A stretch of 64,000 nt of DNA from Cytobacillus sp. NJ13 (lineage in GTDB: Bacteria > Bacillota > Bacilli > Bacillales > Cytobacillaceae), in contig JAUCFP010000006.1 in NCBI GenBank assembly GCA_030348385.1, forward strand, positions 62,001 to 126,000, read 5' to 3'. Both the position numbers and the translations under genes were made by a program. Below are positions 54,668-63,197 of this stretch, piece by piece; positions within the stretch are counted from its first letter, which is position 1; each line of letters opens with the position of its first letter. The notes beneath the pieces were generated by a model that saw only the letters and a program-made list of their open reading frames with translations, did no database searches and was not told where the DNA came from.

Positions 54668-56038
54668 ATGTATCAGACGTTTACTTTTCAGGAGAAGATC
54701 AGGCAAATTATGATCATGTTAATTCCTATTCTAATTACGCAGCTTGGCATGTTTGCAATGGTCTTTTTTAATACGATCATGTCGGGCAGATATAATGCCT
54801 CCGACCTTGCTGGCGTAGCGATAGGCTCCTCCATTTGGAATCCTGTTTTTACCGGGCTAAGCGGGATATTAATGGCTGTATCTCCGATTGCGGCTCAAGC
54901 GTTTGGAGAGAAAAAGAACAATGAAGTTACTTCTATTGTAAAAAATGGAATATTTTTGGGCTTTGTTATTGCCTTTGCAGTCATCCTATTGGGTTCATTT
55001 TTGCTTGACCCGCTGCTTGATAGCATGAATCTGCCTAATGCAGTGGAAGCAACGGCTAGGGGCTATCTTGTGGGACTCAGCTTTGGAATCATTCCTTTAT
55101 TCATATTTAATGTTTTAAGATCTTTCATCTATGCACTCGGCAAAACGAGAGTTGTGATGGTGATTTTGTTTTGTTCGCTTCCAATCAATTTCTTCCTGAA
55201 CTATGTCCTGATATTTGGCTATTGGGGATTTCCTGAATTAGGAGGAGCAGGAGGAGGTTATGCAACTTCTTTTACTTACTGGTTCATCCTTGTCATGACT
55301 GCTTTTATTATAAAAACAAAAGAGCCTTTTTCAAGCTATGCGATATTCAGGGGTCTTAATGATTTTTCATGGGATAATTGCAAAGAAATCTTAAAGATTG
55401 GAGTACCCATGGGATTGTCAATCTTTTTTGAAACGAGTATGTTTGCCGTGGTGACCATCTTAATCAGCAAGTTTAATGTGACAACTATTGCCGCTTATCA
55501 GTCTGCATTAAACATTGTTTCCTTCCTGTATATGATCCCAATCAGCATTTCCATGGCGCAGACAGTGTTAGTCGGATTTGAAGTAGGTGCAGGCAGGTAT
55601 AAGGATGCAAAGTCCTACAGCTGGCTTGGCATCTATTTAGCTGTATTGATTGCCTTGTTTACTGGGCTGCTGGTCGTATTTTTCCGCTATGAAGTTGCAG
55701 GTTTTTATTCTACTGATAGTGCTGTTATTGCCTTAACTGCCCATTTTCTAATTTACGCTCTGTTTTTCCAGATTTCTGATGCCATCCAAGCTACTGCACA
55801 AGCTGCATTAAGAGGATATAAAGATGTGAATATTTCTTTTGTTATTACATTGATTGCCTATTGGCTGATCTGTCTGCCTGCTGGCTACGTTCTTGCACAT
55901 CATACCAGCCTCGGGGCAACTGGTTATTGGCTTGGCCTTACATTCGGGCTTCTTGCTGCAGGTGTTTGTCTTTCAATGAGGCTCATCTTTATCCAGAAGA
56001 AGAAATTTATCAATGAAGAAATACGGGAAGCTGGCTAA
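54668..56038 (+). CDS. MATE family efflux transporter
   Basis: 456 aa from ATG at 54668 after GAAGGAGACC; an in-frame start at 54635 has no site. It has twelve hydrophobic segments in two halves. MATE blocks are FNTIMSGRYNASDLAGVAIG, ISMAQTVLVGFEVGAGRYKD, and FQISDAIQATAQAALRGYKD, with a typical NorM-like Pro/Gly pattern. It exports cationic drugs or metabolites by cation exchange. It stands alone between terminators. Confidence 0.92.
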   Translation: MYQTFTFQEKIRQIMIMLIPILITQLGMFAMVFFNTIMSGRYNASDLAGVAIGSSIWNPVFTGLSGILMAVSPIAAQAFGEKKNNEVTSIVKNGIFLGFVIAFAVILLGSFLLDPLLDSMNLPNAVEATARGYLVGLSFGIIPLFIFNVLRSFIYALGKTRVVMVILFCSLPINFFLNYVLIFGYWGFPELGGAGGGYATSFTYWFILVMTAFIIKTKEPFSSYAIFRGLNDFSWDNCKEILKIGVPMGLSIFFETSMFAVVTILISKFNVTTIAAYQSALNIVSFLYMIPISISMAQTVLVGFEVGAGRYKDAKSYSWLGIYLAVLIALFTGLLVVFFRYEVAGFYSTDSAVIALTAHFLIYALFFQISDAIQATAQAALRGYKDVNISFVITLIAYWLICLPAGYVLAHHTSLGATGYWLGLTFGLLAAGVCLSMRLIFIQKKKFINEEIREAG

Positions 56039-56078
56039 AAACCGTCCTGCCGATTATTGCGGCATTGACGGTTTTTTT
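56038..56078 (+). terminator. intrinsic terminator after the MATE gene
   Basis: AAACCGTC and GACGGTTTTTTT with an inner TGCCG/CGGCA stem. Confidence 0.88.
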
Positions 56079-56177
56079 ATTGTTGAGTTTTTTTGACTTC
56101 TTCCTGACATATTGCACCGATATAGTAAAGTCGAGGTTAAGAATGCTTGGCCTTGAAAATGATCAGGAGGCATAGTA

Positions 56178-56384
56178 ATGAAAAAAACAATCATTGGTTT
56201 TAGCCTTGCAGGTTTATTACTGGCAGGGGGGTATGCAACAACATCTTTTGCAGCAGATACAGAAGCTTCTGCAGAAAAAAAGGAAATGAGAGGCAGTCAT
56301 GGGCATGGCAAAGATGGCAGCATGAAGCAGCGGGTATCTAAAGAAGATCAAACTGATACAAGTACAGATTCAGGTTCTTTGTAA
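56178..56384 (+). CDS. small secreted His/Lys-rich protein
   Basis: 68 aa; ATCAGGAGGCAT precedes the ATG. A signal peptide is clear (MKKTIIGFSLAGLLLAGG, cut after SFAAD or similar). The mature 40 residues hold GSHGHGKDGSMKQ and a polar tail DTSTDSGSL. It may bind metal through the histidines, but that is a guess. A two-component system follows after a terminator. No family recognised. Confidence 0.75.
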   Translation: MKKTIIGFSLAGLLLAGGYATTSFAADTEASAEKKEMRGSHGHGKDGSMKQRVSKEDQTDTSTDSGSL

Positions 56385-56391
56385 TAGTTTT

Positions 56392-56424
56392 AAAAATCCT
56401 CGTGTACAAATTCGGGGATTTTTC
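56392..56424 (+). terminator. intrinsic terminator after the small secreted protein gene
   Basis: AAAAATCC-CG pairs with CG-GGATTTTT, then TCT. Confidence 0.8.
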
Positions 56425-56454
56425 TGTATAGTTAACTTATTGGAGGAAGGTAAT

Positions 56455-57141
56455 ATGAAAAAGATCCTTGTGGCAGAAGATGAATTGGCTATTTCCAAAG
56501 TTTTAAGCGCCTATTTGCATCGAGAAGGGTTTGAAGTTCTAACAGCATATGACGGCAGCAATGCCCTTGAGCAATTTTTCAATCACTCACCTCAGCTTGT
56601 GATCCTGGATATCATGATGCCTGGCATGGATGGCTGGAGTGTGCTCGAAAAAATTCGTGAAAAAAGCGCATGTCCTGTCATCATGCTTACAGCGCTGGGG
56701 GATATTGATTACAAGTTGAAGGGCTTGAATACAGGTGCAGATGATTATATTTCAAAGCCTTTTATCGGGGATGAGGTTATTGCACGTGTGAATGCCGTAT
56801 TGCGGCGATCAGCAAATGTGTACATGGATGAACATATAAAGCAATATGGAAGCTTAACGATAAATTTTGATGCGTATACCATTTTCCTGAATGGCAAGGA
56901 AGTAAGTTTGACTCCGCGGGATTTATCTTTGCTGCTGTTTTTGGCAGAAAGGCCTAACAGAACTTTCACCAGGGATCAGCTGATTGAACATGTCTGGGGA
57001 ATGGATTATGACGGAAGCGACCGTGCTGTCGATTTGGCCGTAAAGAGGATACGGCAGGCATTAACGGACTGGCCGGAAACAGAAGGTGAAATAAGGACGC
57101 TCAGAGGAATGGGGTACCAATTCCATGTTTATGAAAAATAA
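56455..57141 (+). CDS. OmpR/PhoB-type response regulator
   Basis: 228 aa from ATG at 56455 after GGAGGAAGG. The receiver has Glu8, Asp9 and phospho-acceptor Asp52 (VILDIMMPGMDG), with Thr in MLTALG and Lys in YISKPF. A winged-helix DNA-binding domain follows (LTPRDLSLLLFLAERPNRTF, then VDLAVKRIRQAL, LRGMGYQF). It acts with the kinase gene that overlaps its end. The upstream His-rich secreted protein and the signal sensed are not explained. Confidence 0.93.
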   Translation: MKKILVAEDELAISKVLSAYLHREGFEVLTAYDGSNALEQFFNHSPQLVILDIMMPGMDGWSVLEKIREKSACPVIMLTALGDIDYKLKGLNTGADDYISKPFIGDEVIARVNAVLRRSANVYMDEHIKQYGSLTINFDAYTIFLNGKEVSLTPRDLSLLLFLAERPNRTFTRDQLIEHVWGMDYDGSDRAVDLAVKRIRQALTDWPETEGEIRTLRGMGYQFHVYEK

Positions 57142-58546
57142 CAAAAGAACAACACTTCTCCGCTATTGGACAACCCGCTATCTTTTTACGCTTGTCATCG
57201 GACTTATCATACTGGCAGCAGGATCTATGTGGTGGATCAGGCAGACAACGCTTGAAAACCGGCTGAATTTGCTGCAGTACGTTGCTGTTGAAACAGCAGA
57301 TCGTGTCGTGCAGCAGGACGGCGGCATCGAATTTGATCCATTTTTTAACAGAATGCTGGAGGAAAGAGCGAAGCTGCTGGAATTTAAGTTTGATCCCCAG
57401 GTTTTTATAAGCGATTTAAATGGCCAAATATTATATAAAAGCTCTGGACGTATGCAGAGAAATAACCAGGCTGGTCCCAATCTCGGAACTCTGCCTGCAG
57501 ATTTGCTTGAGAACCAAAAGGACGTCCAAAAACTGGATATACAGGACGGGCAGGCCGTGTATGCGGTCAAGTCGGATATAACATTCGATAATAACCAGGT
57601 TGGATGGGTCGTAGTGGTTCAAAGCGCAGATGATTTGACGAACGTAAATCAGGAATATTCCCTGTTATTTATCATGCTCACAGGATTGGGGCTTCTTGGA
57701 TGGAGTGTCATTTATTTTCTTTCCAGGAAGATTTCGAGGCCCATTCAGGAAGTAGCTCAAGCTGCCTCGAAAGTCAGCGAAGGTGACTATAAAATCGATC
57801 TGAAAGCCAGTGCCAATGAGGAAGAGATTCATAATTTAATCATATCGTTTAAAGAAATGACAGAGAGGCTTATGCACCTTGAAAAACTTAGGGCAGAATT
57901 GCTGGCTGGGGTCACACATGATTTGAAAACACCTGTCACATCTATAAGCGGTCTAATTCAGGCAGTGCGTGATGATGTTGTAAGCGGTGAAGAAAAAGAG
58001 GAATTTCTTGATATTTCTTTAAAAGAAGTCAGCCGATTGCAGAAAATGATTGAGGATTTACTCGATTTCAATTCACTTTCGTCCGGTGCTTTTTCAATCA
58101 GGCCCGAATACTGTGATATGAATAAGCTCGTGAAAGATATTGTAAGGCAATGGGCACTAGCACAGAAAGGCAACTTTCACTATAGAGTTGAAGTGCCCGC
58201 TGAAACCATCTGCAGATCAACAGACCCGTACCGTCTGCAGCAGATTATGATTAATTTGTTGAATAATGCTTATCATGCCATTGATGAAGATGGCAGCATT
58301 ACTGTTATATTGAGTGAGAGATTTATTGAAGTTCATGATAATGGATCAGGAATAGCCGAAGAGGAGCAGCCTTATATTTTTGAGCGTTTTTACAGGGGTG
58401 AACAGAAGAAGCTGAAAGTAAGAGGGCTCGGCTTGGGGCTTCCTTTCAGCAAACTGCTGGCTGATGCTCTGAACGCAAATTTATTTTTAAAAGAAAGTTC
58501 TGCAAAAGGCAGTACATTTACGATTAAGTGGGAAGAAGAAGGGTAG
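57131..58546 (+). CDS. sensor histidine kinase
   Basis: About 471 aa, starting at ATG 57131 (ATG 57125 is also in frame), overlapping the regulator gene. Two membrane spans (ITLENR-preceded LFTLVIGLIILAAGSMWW and SLLFIMLTGLGLLGWSVI) flank an outside sensor of about 140 residues. A HAMP domain, then HisKA with His in LAGVTHDLKTPVTSISG and HATPase with QIMINLLNNAYHAIDEDG, VHDNGSGIAEEEQ and RGLGLGLPFSK follow. Signal unknown. Confidence 0.93.
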   Translation: MKNNKRTTLLRYWTTRYLFTLVIGLIILAAGSMWWIRQTTLENRLNLLQYVAVETADRVVQQDGGIEFDPFFNRMLEERAKLLEFKFDPQVFISDLNGQILYKSSGRMQRNNQAGPNLGTLPADLLENQKDVQKLDIQDGQAVYAVKSDITFDNNQVGWVVVVQSADDLTNVNQEYSLLFIMLTGLGLLGWSVIYFLSRKISRPIQEVAQAASKVSEGDYKIDLKASANEEEIHNLIISFKEMTERLMHLEKLRAELLAGVTHDLKTPVTSISGLIQAVRDDVVSGEEKEEFLDISLKEVSRLQKMIEDLLDFNSLSSGAFSIRPEYCDMNKLVKDIVRQWALAQKGNFHYRVEVPAETICRSTDPYRLQQIMINLLNNAYHAIDEDGSITVILSERFIEVHDNGSGIAEEEQPYIFERFYRGEQKKLKVRGLGLGLPFSKLLADALNANLFLKESSAKGSTFTIKWEEEG

Positions 58547-58583
58547 GTATAAGCGGGGAAGACTTGCTTGCCTATCCTTTTTT
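58542..58583 (+). terminator. probable terminator after the kinase gene
   Basis: GGTAGG-AGC and GCTTGCCTATCC pair imperfectly, followed by TTTTTT. Confidence 0.5.
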
Positions 58584-58720
58584 GGAGGTGAATAAAAAAC
58601 TCTGCACGATAAGATGCGGAAAGCTGAATGGATTTTGGGCTCGCAGACGGCAAATTTCAGGAGCTATTTTACATGGATTTTTGCATATTAAATAAGGGTT
58701 TAACTGAAGCATATACATTT

Positions 58721-58750
58721 TTGACTTCGAAATAATCTTGAGGGTAGAAT
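58721..58750 (+). promoter_or_regulatory. sigma-A promoter of the V4R-STAS gene
   Basis: TTGACT (58721-58726), 18 bases, TAGAAT (58745-58750), about 60 bases before the start at 58812. Confidence 0.6.
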
Positions 58751-58811
58751 AATAATGTTCTTTAAATAGATGACTAGACAGCAGTGTATGTATAAAAAGA
58801 GGGGGCATTCG

Positions 58812-59843
58812 ATGGAGACTAACTCTTCCAAGTATGAAATAAATGTAAATGGATCTTTATTCGATTGGGATTTGGATGATGCAACGTTTAGATTTGAGAA
58901 TGACGAAGTGGTGGTATTTTGGGTTAACACAGCTTTCAAGACACTGCTGGACTCCATTGAAGAAATCTCAGGTGAAAAGTCGGCCGAGCTTGTGCTAGAA
59001 ACAGCAGGGTACCGTACAGGGAAAATTGTCAGCAAATTTTATTTGGAATCAAATAAAGAAAAAGAAGAGATTATAAATCATCTCCCCAATATTTATTTAA
59101 CTGCCGGCTGGGGGAAAACAGATATTGTTTCCTTCTGTCTTGAAGAAATGAAAGCGATTGTACGTGTTAAAAATGGCTGGGAATATAAGATTAATGTTGC
59201 TCAAAAGAAAGAAACAGAAGGCACTTTTTTGCCTGGACATTGGGCAGGTGTGTTAAGCGGACTGTTTGAAACAAATATATGGTATAAAGTGAGGCAAAGC
59301 CAGGTCCAGGGAGATCAGTATTCCGAATTCGAATTTTTTGAATCCGAAATTACACCTTCCCAGAATATTAGCGCAAGGATAAGAGAGCAGACTCAAAGCG
59401 CCCAGAAAGAGCTGGAAAAGGAAATTGCTGAGCAGACCAGAGTATTGTCAGAAATCATTAAAGAGATTTCTTCTCCTATTATACCTGTAATCGACTCCAT
59501 TTTGGTCATCCCTTTAGTGGGTAGATATGAAGAGCTGCGGGCAGAGGAATTGCTAAACAGAACATTACTGAATCTTCCCCGATATAAAGCTGAGTATTTA
59601 ATACTGGACTTAACTGCATTAAAGGGTGTCGATCAATATACTCTCGATTTCCTGAAGAAATTCGTCAGAGCCGCTTCACTACTGGGCAGCAACTGCATAT
59701 TTGTCGGGATTTCACCTGATCTTAGCCTCCAAATAATAGAGAGCGGAAATAAAGAAACACAAATTCCATGTTTTTCTATTCTGCAGCAGGGAATCACCCA
59801 CGCACTAAATCAATTGGGATTGGAGATTTCTCCTAAAAAATAA
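58812..59843 (+). CDS. V4R-STAS domain protein (RsbR-like)
   Basis: 343 aa from ATG at 58812 after AAGAGGGGG; ATG at 58770 is in frame without a site. Residues 1-185 form an N-terminal sensor with a V4R-type end (HWAGVLSGLFETNIWYKVRQ, then GDQYSEFEF); the cysteines usual in metal/heme-type V4R are replaced by Gln and Ser. A coiled coil (QSAQKELEKEIAEQTRVLSE) leads to a STAS domain (PIIPVIDSILVIPLVGRYEE, YLILDLTALKGVDQYTLDFL). It resembles stressosome co-antagonist proteins, with Gln-Tyr where RsbR has a phospho-Thr. A single gene; function inferred. Confidence 0.8.
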   Translation: METNSSKYEINVNGSLFDWDLDDATFRFENDEVVVFWVNTAFKTLLDSIEEISGEKSAELVLETAGYRTGKIVSKFYLESNKEKEEIINHLPNIYLTAGWGKTDIVSFCLEEMKAIVRVKNGWEYKINVAQKKETEGTFLPGHWAGVLSGLFETNIWYKVRQSQVQGDQYSEFEFFESEITPSQNISARIREQTQSAQKELEKEIAEQTRVLSEIIKEISSPIIPVIDSILVIPLVGRYEELRAEELLNRTLLNLPRYKAEYLILDLTALKGVDQYTLDFLKKFVRAASLLGSNCIFVGISPDLSLQIIESGNKETQIPCFSILQQGITHALNQLGLEISPKK

Positions 59844-59847
59844 AGAG

Positions 59848-59886
59848 TAAAAAACCAGCATTTAGGGCCAATGCTGGTTTTTTACT
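59848..59886. terminator. terminator between V4R-STAS and the flavodoxin gene
   Basis: AAAAACCAGCATT and AATGCTGGTTTTTT give a long stem with T runs on both strands, fit for both convergent genes. Confidence 0.9.
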
Positions 59887-59900
59887 GCTTATTAATGCAA

Positions 59901-60530
59901 CTATCCTTTGACGATATTTCCATCTGCTGGTATCGGATGAGCTTTTAACATTCTAGCAAAATGTATTAAATTATAGGCCATTATTTTGGCATGCTGTCTT
60001 GTGAAGTCATTTTCATAGCCCTTCGCTTCTATGAAAGATGGCCCAGGTCCTGCTTCTCCCACCCAATAGGTGTCAACATTTGGCGGGATGGTGAATCCCA
60101 TATGGGAAAGAGAATATAACACTGAACGGGACACATGCTTGGCGCCATCTTCATTGCCAGTCACGACAACCCCGCCAACCTTGTTGTAATAAATATACTG
60201 GCCTTTTTCATTGGTTAGACTGCTGCCTCCATATAATCTTTCAATTACTTTAGTGGTGATGCTGCTTTGCTCGCCAAGCCAGATGGGAGAACCAATGATA
60301 AGGATATCTGCTTCTTCAACCTTCTTAAAAATATCCGGCCATTCATCCTCCTGATCCACAGCTTCAGAAGTAATGCCATATCCAATCTGAAAGTCTGCAG
60401 CTGTAATGACCTCTGTTTCCACTTCTGTTTCATCAAAAAATTTAATAACCTCATCTATAAGTGCACCTGTATTGGAAGGTTCACTGCTCTTTTTAAGTGT
60501 ACAGTTTAAAACCAAAGTCTTAATTGTCAT
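59901..60530 (-). CDS. flavodoxin-fold NAD(P)H oxidoreductase
   Basis: 209 aa, ATG at 60530 with AAAGGGAG upstream on the minus strand. The flavodoxin-like fold has VLNCTLKKSSEPSNTG at the phosphate loop, ADILIIGSPIWLGEQSSITT and GGVVVTGNEDGAKHV. This is the NADPH-dependent FMN reductase family. It may reduce quinones or nitro compounds. A single gene. Confidence 0.88.
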   Translation of the reverse strand: MTIKTLVLNCTLKKSSEPSNTGALIDEVIKFFDETEVETEVITAADFQIGYGITSEAVDQEDEWPDIFKKVEEADILIIGSPIWLGEQSSITTKVIERLYGGSSLTNEKGQYIYYNKVGGVVVTGNEDGAKHVSRSVLYSLSHMGFTIPPNVDTYWVGEAGPGPSFIEAKGYENDFTRQHAKIMAYNLIHFARMLKAHPIPADGNIVKG

Positions 60531-60676
60531 AATTTATTCAACTCCCTTTCTATTGTCCACTACTCTTAATTCCCTTTACTTTCGTTCAAAAACAATAAAA
60601 TAAAGGAAATGTGATGATTTTAACGAATTACATAAATTGGAATGAGTTTAAGGGCTGATGAGAAACTAGGAGATGA

Positions 60677-60835
60677 CTGCTATGGATCATTTTAGGAAAG
60701 AAAGGAAGACTTCATCCTTCATTAAAAGAAAAGGTGATTGCAGGGTCAGGACATTTCGTTTTTGAGCCGAAAGAACAGATAGAAAGTATTTTCAAAGATT
60801 ATTTTGCAAGCCTTGACATAAAAAGGAGGACGTAG
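60677..60835 (+). pseudogene. C-terminal remnant of an alpha/beta hydrolase
   Basis: The frame from the TGA at 60674 to the TAG at 60833 reads LLWIILGKKGRLHPSLKEK and then VIAGSGHFVFEPKEQ, ending in FASLDIKRRT. That is the last third of an alpha/beta hydrolase, including the conserved catalytic GSGHFVFE histidine. The N-terminal part, with the nucleophile, is missing. Its stop overlaps the GTG of the GNAT gene (TAGTG), so both once formed an operon. Confidence 0.6.
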
Positions 60836-61305
60836 TGAAGATACGAAAAATTGATCATTCAGAGCCCCCTCCTATAAATCTGCTTTTATTGGCAGATCCT
60901 TCAGTTGAATTTATTGAGGATTATGTAAATCGAGGGGAAACATATATTGCTGAACTAAACGGAGCAGCAGTCGGCGCTTTTATCCTTCTTGCCACAAGGC
61001 CAGGAACCTGTGAGATTGTTAATATTGCCGTTAGTGAAAAATTTCAGGGAGAGGGCATAGGCAGAAAACTTCTTCAGCATGCAATAGAGCTTGCTTTTCA
61101 AGGTGGAAATAAGACCCTTGAAATTGGTACGGGGAATTCCAGTATCGGGCAGCTGGCTCTTTACCAAAAATGCGGTTTTAGAATCACTGGGGTCGATAGA
61201 GATTTTTTTGTGCGGCATTACAAAGAAGATATCCTTGAAAATGGAATTCATTGCCGGGATATGATCAGACTGTCTATGGATTTACCATTAAAGTGTCCCA
61301 AATAA
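60835..61305 (+). CDS. GNAT family N-acetyltransferase
   Basis: 156 aa from GTG at 60835 with AAAAGGAGGAC upstream. The motif A is VNIAVSEKFQGEGIGRKLLQ, then LEIGTGNSSIGQLALYQKCG and FRITGVDRDFF. It is the size of a ribosomal or small-molecule N-acetyltransferase. Its start overlaps the broken hydrolase gene, so the ribosome binding site lies in the remnant. Substrate unknown. Confidence 0.9.
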   Translation: MKIRKIDHSEPPPINLLLLADPSVEFIEDYVNRGETYIAELNGAAVGAFILLATRPGTCEIVNIAVSEKFQGEGIGRKLLQHAIELAFQGGNKTLEIGTGNSSIGQLALYQKCGFRITGVDRDFFVRHYKEDILENGIHCRDMIRLSMDLPLKCPK

Positions 61306-61409
61306 TTAGGAACGGCAGGGAAAAGGGCAAACTTAAAGCTGATTTCATGAATGTTATGCTTTAATGTGTTACGTTAAAATTAGATCAGTCAGAAAAGGAG
61401 TGTTTGGGT

Positions 61410-62087
61410 TTGCGTGAAAAGGAAACTTTAAAGGAAGACATTCTGAATGCTTATCAATTCAGGCATGCGACAAAGGAATTTGATCGAAATAAAGAAATCC
61501 CCGAAGAAGATTTTCGATTTATATTGGAGACAGGCCGTCTGTCACCAAGTTCATTTGGTTTTGAACCATGGCGTTTTGTGGTTGTTCAGAACCAGGAGCT
61601 CCGTGAGAAAATTAAGAATGCCTCCTGGGGAGCATTCGGTAAATTGCCTGAAGCAAGCCATTTTGTTTTAATTCTGGCAAGAACGAAAAAAGATACTAAA
61701 TATGATTCCCAGTATCTGCAGGATCATTTCAGAAATACCCTGGGGATGCCGGAAGAAATGATGGAAAAATATTTGCAGCGGATTGAGGAATTCCAGAAGT
61801 CCGATTTTGATCTTCTGGAAGGAGACCGCCCTCTCTTTGATTGGGCCTGCAAGCAAAGCTACATCGCACTTGGGAATATGATGACCGCTGCTGCACAAAT
61901 TGGCATAGATTCCTGCCCAATTGAAGGTTTTGACATTGCAAAAATGAATAAGCTGCTGGATGAGGAAGGTTTACTTGAAGAAGGAAGCTTCGGGCTGTCG
62001 GTAATGTGTGCTTTTGGGTACAGAGTGAAAGACCCAAGGCCGAAAACACGCAGACCATTCGATGATATTGTAAAGTGGATTGATTAG
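61410..62087 (+). CDS. nitroreductase family NAD(P)H-dependent oxidoreductase
   Basis: 225 aa from TTG at 61410 with AAAGGAGTG at 6-8 bases; TTG at 61404 is too close. The FMN-binding fold is shown by YQFRHATKEFDRNKEIPEED, RLSPSSFGFEPWRFVVV, then QSYIALGNMMTAAAQIGIDS and GFDIAKMNKLL. It would reduce nitro compounds or quinones. No partner gene. NfsB-like length. Confidence 0.9.
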   Translation: MREKETLKEDILNAYQFRHATKEFDRNKEIPEEDFRFILETGRLSPSSFGFEPWRFVVVQNQELREKIKNASWGAFGKLPEASHFVLILARTKKDTKYDSQYLQDHFRNTLGMPEEMMEKYLQRIEEFQKSDFDLLEGDRPLFDWACKQSYIALGNMMTAAAQIGIDSCPIEGFDIAKMNKLLDEEGLLEEGSFGLSVMCAFGYRVKDPRPKTRRPFDDIVKWID

Positions 62088-62116
62088 GAAAAGAGCTTTG
62101 ACTCTTTTCCTTTTTA
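62087..62116 (+). terminator. intrinsic terminator after the nitroreductase gene
   Basis: GGAAAAGAG (62087-62095) and CTCTTTTCC (62102-62110) form a perfect 9-base stem, followed by TTTTT. Confidence 0.88.
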
Positions 62117-62225
62117 GTTTTTTAAAGGAAAATTCAGCTCAAAGAGAGAACAATACTTTTGAAAGATGGTGGCTGGTTATTTTTCTTATATTCTGGCTTA
62201 CTTTTTAATAAATGAGGTGTAATCT

Positions 62226-63035
62226 ATGAATCTAGTGATGAAAAGTGACTTAGCTGAGAGGCTGGACCAGGCAGAGACAGATGTGCTGCACTCCAAATTG
62301 ACGGCTATTAAAAATCGGGATGGAAACCCAATGGGCGTGGAAATCGAAAGAATTGGCCAGACAACTGCTTTTTATGCCAGGAATATTCCGGGTCCATCCT
62401 TCAATCTTGTAAAAGGATTTAACGAAGCTGATGCCGAAGTACTGGATCAAATAGTCGATTTTTACCTGGGAAAAGGAATCCCAATTCGATTGGAGATCAC
62501 ACCATCAAACGGATCATCAGATTTACTGAAGATGCTTCATCAAAAAGGATTTTATCAATGTGATTTCCATACCACTTTGTTTGCGGAGCCTTCAGATCTT
62601 ATGGACTTTCCCATTCATGCTGGTATTGATATACGCAGGATGCAAAGAAAGGATTTTGGTCTTTTCGGTGAGGTGTATACAAAAGGATTTGGCATGCCTG
62701 GATTCCTTAGCCAGGGTATAGCTGAAAATAATAAGGTGCTTTATGACAATAAAAACTGGGTTTTTTACCTCGCATTTGTAAACAATGAACCAGCTGGAAT
62801 AGGTGCCATTTTTATGGAAGAAGGGGTAGCAAATCTTGCGGCTGCTGCTGTTTTGCCTTCATTCAGAAACAGGGGAGTACACAGCGCACTTATTCAAGCC
62901 CGCATTTATCAGGCGATTACAAATAATTGCGAGCTGGTGACAGGTCAGGCAAGGTTTGGTTCAGCAAGTCAGAATAATATGGAAAAAGCAGGTTTGAAAA
63001 TTGGATATACAAAAGCAATCTGGATAAGGGAATAA
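62226..63035 (+). CDS. GNAT family N-acetyltransferase
   Basis: 269 aa; AATGAGGTG precedes the ATG. It is a double-length GNAT: an N-terminal degenerate domain (residues 1-130) and a C-terminal active domain with AAAAVLPSFRNRGVHSALIQ, ARIYQAITNNCELVTGQARF and SASQNNMEKAGLKIGYTKAI, the acetyl-CoA and end motifs. Substrate unknown. It stands alone between nitroreductase and corA. Confidence 0.88.
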   Translation: MNLVMKSDLAERLDQAETDVLHSKLTAIKNRDGNPMGVEIERIGQTTAFYARNIPGPSFNLVKGFNEADAEVLDQIVDFYLGKGIPIRLEITPSNGSSDLLKMLHQKGFYQCDFHTTLFAEPSDLMDFPIHAGIDIRRMQRKDFGLFGEVYTKGFGMPGFLSQGIAENNKVLYDNKNWVFYLAFVNNEPAGIGAIFMEEGVANLAAAAVLPSFRNRGVHSALIQARIYQAITNNCELVTGQARFGSASQNNMEKAGLKIGYTKAIWIRE

Positions 63036-63107
63036 AACCATACATGATTTGACTTTAATCACCAAAGTATTTTCTAGTTTAACAAAGCAAGGTGAAGAGG
63101 TAAACAA

Positions 63108-63156
63108 TAAATATCCCAGTGGAAGAGTCCTCACTAGGATATCGTTATCAAAAGTG
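63108..63156. promoter_or_regulatory. inverted repeat before corA
   Basis: ATATCC-AGTG and CACT-GGATAT pair imperfectly around 63111-63144. No T run follows, and it does not match an M-box magnesium riboswitch in length or conserved parts. It may be a leader hairpin. Confidence 0.35.
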
Positions 63157-63197
63157 GAAAAAATACGGTTACAGAATGGAAAGACTAGGAGACAATC

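Noticed and set aside
63036..63197. M-box magnesium riboswitch before corA
   Set aside because: The gap is too short and only one imperfect hairpin is present; the conserved M-box segments are not visible.
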